The notes beneath the pieces are model-generated. The model saw only the letters and a list, made by a program, of their open reading frames with translations, did no database searches and was not told where the DNA came from. Made by a program: the position numbers and the translations under genes. From Streptomyces sp. DG1A-41 (GTDB lineage: Bacteria; Actinomycetota; Actinomycetes; Streptomycetales; Streptomycetaceae), in assembly GCF_037055355.1 (NCBI RefSeq), contig NZ_CP146350.1, positions 2,565,001-2,629,000 on the forward strand: a stretch of 64,000 nucleotides of DNA. Reading direction: 5' to 3'. This document shows, piece by piece, positions 60,157 to 64,000 of the stretch. Position 1 is the stretch's first letter; every line of letters begins with the position of its first letter.

Positions 60157-60463
60157 TTAGCCAGACCCAGGACTCGGACGGTCACGCGAGCGTAGAGGCG
60201 GGCCCTGGCCCCCTAACCGATCCGCCCGCTCGCCACGGCTTGTGCGCCTCTTCCAGGCCACGAGGACGCATCCATGTCGAGGCACCGCTCACCGCCTGCA
60301 GACGACAGCCCGCCGCATTGGTCCGCCAGCCCGATGCGCCCCCGTAAGCCGGTTGGGCTGTCACCACACCCCGATCTCACATGGCCAGCCGCCCACGGCG
60401 CTGAATGTGCGTGCTCGACCAGATGTCGGCGGCTGGAGGTCGGCGGCCGTCCAGCTCCCCAGG
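60157..60463. other. Intergenic region with no supported gene
   Basis: About 300 bases between the IS right end and the PIN-like gene stop. Small open frames are present on both strands without Shine-Dalgarno or family motif. No repeat or hairpin of note. Confidence 0.5.
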
Positions 60464-61069
60464 CTAGGGCTGGCCCAAACGGCCCAACCGGCCGGATATG
60501 AACTCCGCGGCCGTGTAGTCCTTCCCTCGTTCAGCAGCCTGGAGAGCATCTGCGAAAATAACCGCTTCGTCAGCGGCGAGGCGATCACCCTGGACCATGC
60601 GAGCCAGCAGCTTGTGGATGCTGAAGGGCGTGAGGTTGTGGTGGAGTGATTCAATGCGTGCGTTGTAGTCCTCGCACAGCATGTACGGGTCCATCTGCTG
60701 AAGCCGCTCGGCCATGGCCATGATCACTGACTCTGCCCAGTGCTCCGCCGGATGTCTCAGGCTCCTGCCGCTGCGCATGATGTCCTGAATCTCCACGACC
60801 CGCTCCGCCGCGACAAGTTCGTCGGTGTCTACGGGTTCTCCCAGCCAGTCGAGTTGCCCCAGCGCTGCTACCGCCAGGTCTTTGATGCCTGGTGGGCCCT
60901 GGCTTGCCAGGCGTTCCAGTTCGTCGACGACGACGTCCAGCAAGACGCGGCGCTGCGACACCAGTTCGCCCTGGACCGTCTGGCGCAAGTTGTCATCAGC
61001 GGCAAGGGACAACAGCGAGGAGGTGTCGACGAACCACAGGGCAGGCTTTGCGGGCGCGGGAGTCGTCAC
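60464..61069 (-). CDS. PIN-like domain protein
   Basis: A 201-residue protein. The N-terminal strand ALWFVDTSSLLSLAAD resembles the first acidic motif of PIN-type ribonucleases; DVVVDELERLAS and DEAVIFADALQAAERG supply further acidic residues. It lies 14 bases downstream of, and in the same direction as, the XRE-ImmA/IrrE gene, an arrangement often seen in toxin-antitoxin-like or phage-defence pairs. RNase activity is inferred only. Confidence 0.6.
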   Translation of the reverse strand: MTTPAPAKPALWFVDTSSLLSLAADDNLRQTVQGELVSQRRVLLDVVVDELERLASQGPPGIKDLAVAALGQLDWLGEPVDTDELVAAERVVEIQDIMRSGRSLRHPAEHWAESVIMAMAERLQQMDPYMLCEDYNARIESLHHNLTPFSIHKLLARMVQGDRLAADEAVIFADALQAAERGKDYTAAEFISGRLGRLGQP

Positions 61070-61083
61070 CGCGCTGGCCGGCG

Positions 61084-62325
61084 TCAGACGAGCACCTCGG
61101 GATCAGCTTCCATCACCGCATCCCACAGAGCATCGTCGTCCTCGCGTTGCAGCAAGGTCGCCACTACGCCCAGGCCCACGTGCTGGTTGCGGGCTGCGTC
61201 TACCGCGGCGCTCAAGAGACGCTCGGGCGCGCGGACTGTCTGCCGAACCGTGATCCCCGCACCAGTGGGAGCCACCGAGGCGTGGCGCGTGACGAGATCT
61301 GTCACCCTCTGGCTGCGCAGGCGCTTGCTCTGATCGTAGGTGATCAAGCCCATGACGCAGAGCTGGTAGACCAGGGCCGCCAGGGAGACGCCGAACTGCT
61401 CCATGAGTGCAACCAGGCTGCGCTCGGTGACACGTCCGGCACTCAGCCATTTCAGGGTCTCGCGAATGCCCTCCTCGGGCATCAGCAAGTGGCCCGCAAA
61501 GGCGTTGACACGCCTTTCTTGCAGATTGTCGGCGAACATGTCCCGCTCGCCCTCGTTGATGACGTCACGTGGGTCACCGAGCAAGTGGTGGCCCAGTTCG
61601 TGAGCGAGTGTGAACCGCACATGACCTTGGGAGAAGTCAGTGCTGGCCACGATCAGCGCCACACCGTCACCATGGATGCATAGCCCATCCGTCTGAGTTC
61701 CGAGCGGAGACAACGCTACGTCGACCCCGAAGTGCCGCTCGATCAGTCCGGGCAGGTCACCCAGCTCGTGCGAACCCAGGCCAAGTTGGTGTCTCATTTG
61801 CTCGGCCAGGCGTTTGCCCTGGCGTTCGGCCTCGGCCTTGTTACGCGGACGCTGGGACAGTTCCTTGCGTGCGTAGTCGAAAACCTGCTGCCCTGCTGCG
61901 GTCGGCAAGGCGGGAGGCGGCGCCGCGCGCTGAGTCAGAACGTCCTCGACCTCAAGCAACTGCAGTGCGCGGCGCTTGGCGTTGCTGTCCTCGTCCGGGC
62001 TGGTGTCGCCTGCCAGCCGGTGAGCCATGGCCAAGGTCGGCCGGGAAGGCTGCCCGAGCAGATGGGCTACCGAGACGCCCAAGGCTTCCGCGAACTTCGG
62101 CAGCTCCCGAACACCGATCTTGCGCCGACCGTTTTCGATCTTCGAGATTTGGTCCTTACCCAGCCCGACGAGGGCACCGAGGGCATCACCCGTCAGTCCA
62201 CGGCGGGTACGGGCCTGTCCGACTCGGTATCCGACATCGGCAGGGCTTGCAGTCCGGGTCAAGGACTCCGCAGGAAGCAACGAACCCAGCGCTTCCATGC
62301 CTGTCAGTCCGCCTCGCATAGCCAC
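61084..62325 (-). CDS. XRE regulator fused to ImmA/IrrE-type metallopeptidase
   Basis: A 413-residue protein. Residues 30-90 are an XRE helix-turn-helix (VGQARTRRGLTGDALGALVG, GKDQISKIENGRRKIGVREL). Residues 190-330 are an ImmA/IrrE zinc peptidase with the HELGHH motif in RFTLAHELGHHLLGDPRD and a later glutamate in RVNAFAGHLLMP. Such fusions relieve repression by cleaving a regulator after a stress or phage cue. The palindromic site just upstream suggests autoregulation. It is co-directional with the PIN-like gene, which may be the toxin or partner. Confidence 0.85.
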   Translation of the reverse strand: MAMRGGLTGMEALGSLLPAESLTRTASPADVGYRVGQARTRRGLTGDALGALVGLGKDQISKIENGRRKIGVRELPKFAEALGVSVAHLLGQPSRPTLAMAHRLAGDTSPDEDSNAKRRALQLLEVEDVLTQRAAPPPALPTAAGQQVFDYARKELSQRPRNKAEAERQGKRLAEQMRHQLGLGSHELGDLPGLIERHFGVDVALSPLGTQTDGLCIHGDGVALIVASTDFSQGHVRFTLAHELGHHLLGDPRDVINEGERDMFADNLQERRVNAFAGHLLMPEEGIRETLKWLSAGRVTERSLVALMEQFGVSLAALVYQLCVMGLITYDQSKRLRSQRVTDLVTRHASVAPTGAGITVRQTVRAPERLLSAAVDAARNQHVGLGVVATLLQREDDDALWDAVMEADPEVLV

Positions 62326-62360
62326 CTCCTCTCACGGCGTCCGTCTCTTCGATACCAGTG

Positions 62361-62409
62361 TCGCAACCAAATGCCCATCATCGCAACTACCTCTACGCCA
62401 TAGTTGCGA
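62361..62409. promoter_or_regulatory. Operator repeats TCGCAAC upstream of XRE gene
   Basis: A perfect 9-base inverted repeat (TCGCAACTA at 62381, TAGTTGCGA ending 62409, 11-base spacer), plus a third half-site TCGCAAC at 62361. They lie 36-84 bases upstream of the XRE-ImmA/IrrE gene and fit an XRE autoregulatory operator. Confidence 0.7.
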
Positions 62410-63005
62410 ATCTGGGCCTGCTGTGACGCACCGGACGCCGGCCAGTTCGGCCACGGCCACTCCTCGCACCGAGTGAGACCACACCGCACGTCCAGACCCA
62501 GGCCGTGCTGGAAGCATGCTCACCGCGCGTGGCCCAATCAACGTGATGATCTACGTTCCCGCGGATTTCGCGACGCGCAGGACAGGTGTCAACGGTCATG
62601 AGAAGTCTGGTGGGGCGGTCGGTGGGCATCCGGGCTGGTGGACAGGTTCTGCCCCGGAGTCATCCCGGGGCATGGGGCCTCTGAGGTATGCGCAGGGTGG
62701 CCGGCTGACGGACCGAGCGCCGGAGGTTCCGGGGGGCTGCGCTAGGCACGTAGACGGCTCTCCTTCGACCGGGGCAGACCACGCCGAGGCAGCCACGGCG
62801 CACTTCCCGGGTCCACCGCAGGGCGCACCATCGGTGATCGAGTTCAGCCAGAGCGGGTCGACAAGAAGACACCTCGTACATGTACTTCCGATATTTGTCC
62901 GCCGCCTGAATGTCAGCTACAGGCCGACGTTGAACCACCTTTAACGCCCGGATGCCCGGATCTGCTGCATGAGCTGCAGACAGTGACGACAATACGCGGG
63001 CCCAA
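62410..63005. other. Region with no supported gene
   Basis: About 600 bases between the XRE promoter and the iterons next to rnpB. Overlapping frames on both strands lack starts with Shine-Dalgarno, known motifs or stable codon bias. It may hold remnants of a lost integrase or excision region, but nothing recognisable remains. Confidence 0.45.
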
Positions 63006-63038
63006 ATTCGACCCGGATTCGACCCGGATTCGACCCGG
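63006..63038. repeat. Three perfect 11-bp tandem iterons ATTCGACCCGG
   Basis: Three identical 11-base units in direct tandem (63006-63016, 63017-63027, 63028-63038), ending 50 bases from the rnpB 3' end. Two related units sit inside the other end of the putative element at 44683-44704. Confidence 0.9.
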
Positions 63039-63087
63039 GGAGTTTGTTCAACTATAAAACATAGCCTCTGACCTGCGAAAATAAGGA

Positions 63088-63117
63088 GCGGCAGACGAGT
63101 CAGGCTATACGCCGGGT
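63088..63117 (-). repeat. rnpB 3' end copy (right attachment-like repeat)
   Basis: The native 3' terminus of rnpB, matching 44547-44576 at 28 of 30 positions in direct orientation. An 11-base word TCTGACCTGCG also occurs just inside both copies (near 44593 and 63067). Confidence 0.75.
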
Positions 63118-63516
63118 TCTGTTCCCGGGGTTCCTCGCGGAGCCCCGGGCGACGGCCATCCATCTAGGGCCGGCGTTGCCACCGGCCTCGTGCGGTCTAC
63201 CCGCGGACTCGGGCGGGCAGCCCTCGAGCGTCCGCGCAGGAGCACCCCTTCCTTCGAAGAGGTGCCCCCTCTTGACCTTGCTCCGGGTGGGGTTTACCTA
63301 GCTGCCTGAGTCACCCCAGGCACTGGTGGTCTCTTACACCACCGTTTCACCCTTACCGAGGGCCGGAGCCCTCGGCGGTTTGCTTTCTGTGGCACTGTCC
63401 CGCGGGTCACCCCGGGTGGCCGTTAGCCACCACCCTGCCCTGTGGAGCCCGGACGTTCCTCGGGGAGCTCCCCGTCAGGGGGACTCCACGCGGCCGTCCG
63501 CCCGGCTCGTCTGCCG
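63089..63516 (-). ncRNA. rnpB: RNase P RNA (class A)
   Basis: The catalytic RNA of RNase P, about 428 nt on the minus strand. Conserved parts are easily read: GAGGAACGTCCGGGCTCC with CACAGGGCAGGGTGGTGGCT (P3/CR-I region), AAACGGTGGTGTAAGAGACC (P10-P11/CR-II-III), and the 3' part ACAGAACCCGGCGTATAG. The first and last 11 bases (CGGCAGACGAG and CTCGTCTGCCG) pair perfectly as helix P1, which sets both ends. It is a core chromosomal gene. Confidence 0.96.
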
Positions 63517-63530
63517 TGTCGACCATGGTA

Positions 63531-63850
63531 CCGGGCGTGAGCGGGGCCGGGGACCGGTGGCGGTCGCCAGGACCGAACCCGCGAGGATCAGGGCGAAGGC
63601 CGCGATGATGCCGGGGTCAGGCGCTCGTCGAAGAACAGGGCCCCTGCCGCCGCCGCGGTCGACGTACGTGATCACTGTCGCCCTGGTCGGACCAGCCTCC
63701 TTGATCAGTTCCAGCAAGGCGACGAGGCGAGTGCCGTGCAGAGCACTCCCAGTCCTGCCAGGGCGGCCGGGACCTCGGGGCGGGGAGCGAGGACGATCAG
63801 GTGAGCGCGGCCGCCGGGGCGTAGACGAGTGCGGCCAGGGTGGCAGTCAT
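63531..63850 (-). pseudogene. Broken EamA/DMT-family transporter
   Basis: Minus-strand fragments in two or three frames read like the C-terminus of an EamA permease: LELIKEAGPTRATVITYVD, then PGIIAAFALILAGSVLATAT, with EVPAALAGLGVLCTALA and ALVYAPAAAL upstream. Single-base shifts near 63660 and 63720-63800 break the frame, and no complete start is visible. A decayed transporter or sequence errors are both possible. Confidence 0.65.
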
Positions 63851-64000
63851 GTCACGCCCCTCCGAACCACCCGTCCGTCGGATCGGGAACCGTACCCTCG
63901 ATCGTGGCACACGATCGCGGCCGCTGTCAGAAGCCACAACCGGTCCTTGACCTTGCCGCGACGTCAACGTCTCTACTGGTCCCATGCGGATCGGAGAACT

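Noticed and set aside
62516..63163. Overlapping frames on both strands next to rnpB
   Set aside because: They overlap each other and the iterons, lack starts with ribosome sites, and one runs into the rnpB gene.

Overview
The window is high-GC DNA with Streptomyces-type codon use. It has tightly overlapping operons, GTG and TTG starts, rare TTA codons, mycothiol-type proteins and an actinobacterial RNase P RNA. No 16S rRNA or other taxonomic marker is present, so the genus is inferred.

Left arm (about 1-14.3 kb, mostly minus strand): one end of a biosynthetic gene cluster. A modular PKS (KS-AT, cut by the window edge) and a discrete ACP lie beside a nine-gene run. That run encodes a stand-alone adenylation domain with an acidic pocket, a PCP, an FAD amine oxidase, a CreM-like AMP-forming ligase, a CreE-like flavoprotein and a CreD-like lyase (the aspartate-nitrosuccinate route to nitrous acid), a lysine 2,3-aminomutase-like radical SAM enzyme and a DinB/MDMPI protein. 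Two hotdog thioesterases flank the run. The set suggests a lysine or beta-lysine-derived polyketide carrying a nitrous-acid-derived N-N or diazo group.

Junction (14.45-17.4 kb): a 731-bp inverted duplication. Each arm holds the end of a winged-helix regulator gene and the start of a chorismate mutase gene. The left mutase copy and the right regulator copy are truncated. The right mutase copy is intact and is followed by a short remnant of an aminodeoxychorismate synthase gene.

Right biosynthetic arm (17.5-38.8 kb, plus strand): an NRPS operon. It encodes a HAD phosphatase, an NAD(P)-binding oxidoreductase, MbtH, an A-T-C-A-T NRPS, a TIM-barrel protein, a threonine-synthase-like PLP enzyme, a stand-alone A domain, an FAD oxidase fused to an NPPY-type methyltransferase, PapB/PapA/PapC (the 4-amino-phenylalanine pathway), an MFS exporter, a class II DAHP synthase and a C-T-TE NRPS. 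Three A domains, three T domains, two C domains and one TE predict a tripeptide with at least one aminodeoxychorismate-derived residue.

38.9-44.1 kb holds conserved hypothetical genes and a decayed gene. From 44.1 kb onward lie tRNA-Thr fragments and then an 18.6-kb segment bounded by direct copies of the rnpB 3' end, which looks like an integrated element. It carries plasmid-type HTH/replication and ParA/ParB-like genes, a large nuclease-STAND NTPase (Avs/AVAST-like defence), IS5-family elements, a GNAT-VanX-like protein, a MerR regulator, a GNAT and an XRE-ImmA/IrrE plus PIN pair. rnpB and a broken EamA gene close the window.

Many genes are interrupted by single-base frameshifts, several at runs of five or six G or C. 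These look more like consensus sequence errors than biology; frame-corrected spans are given where the second frame clearly continues the same protein.
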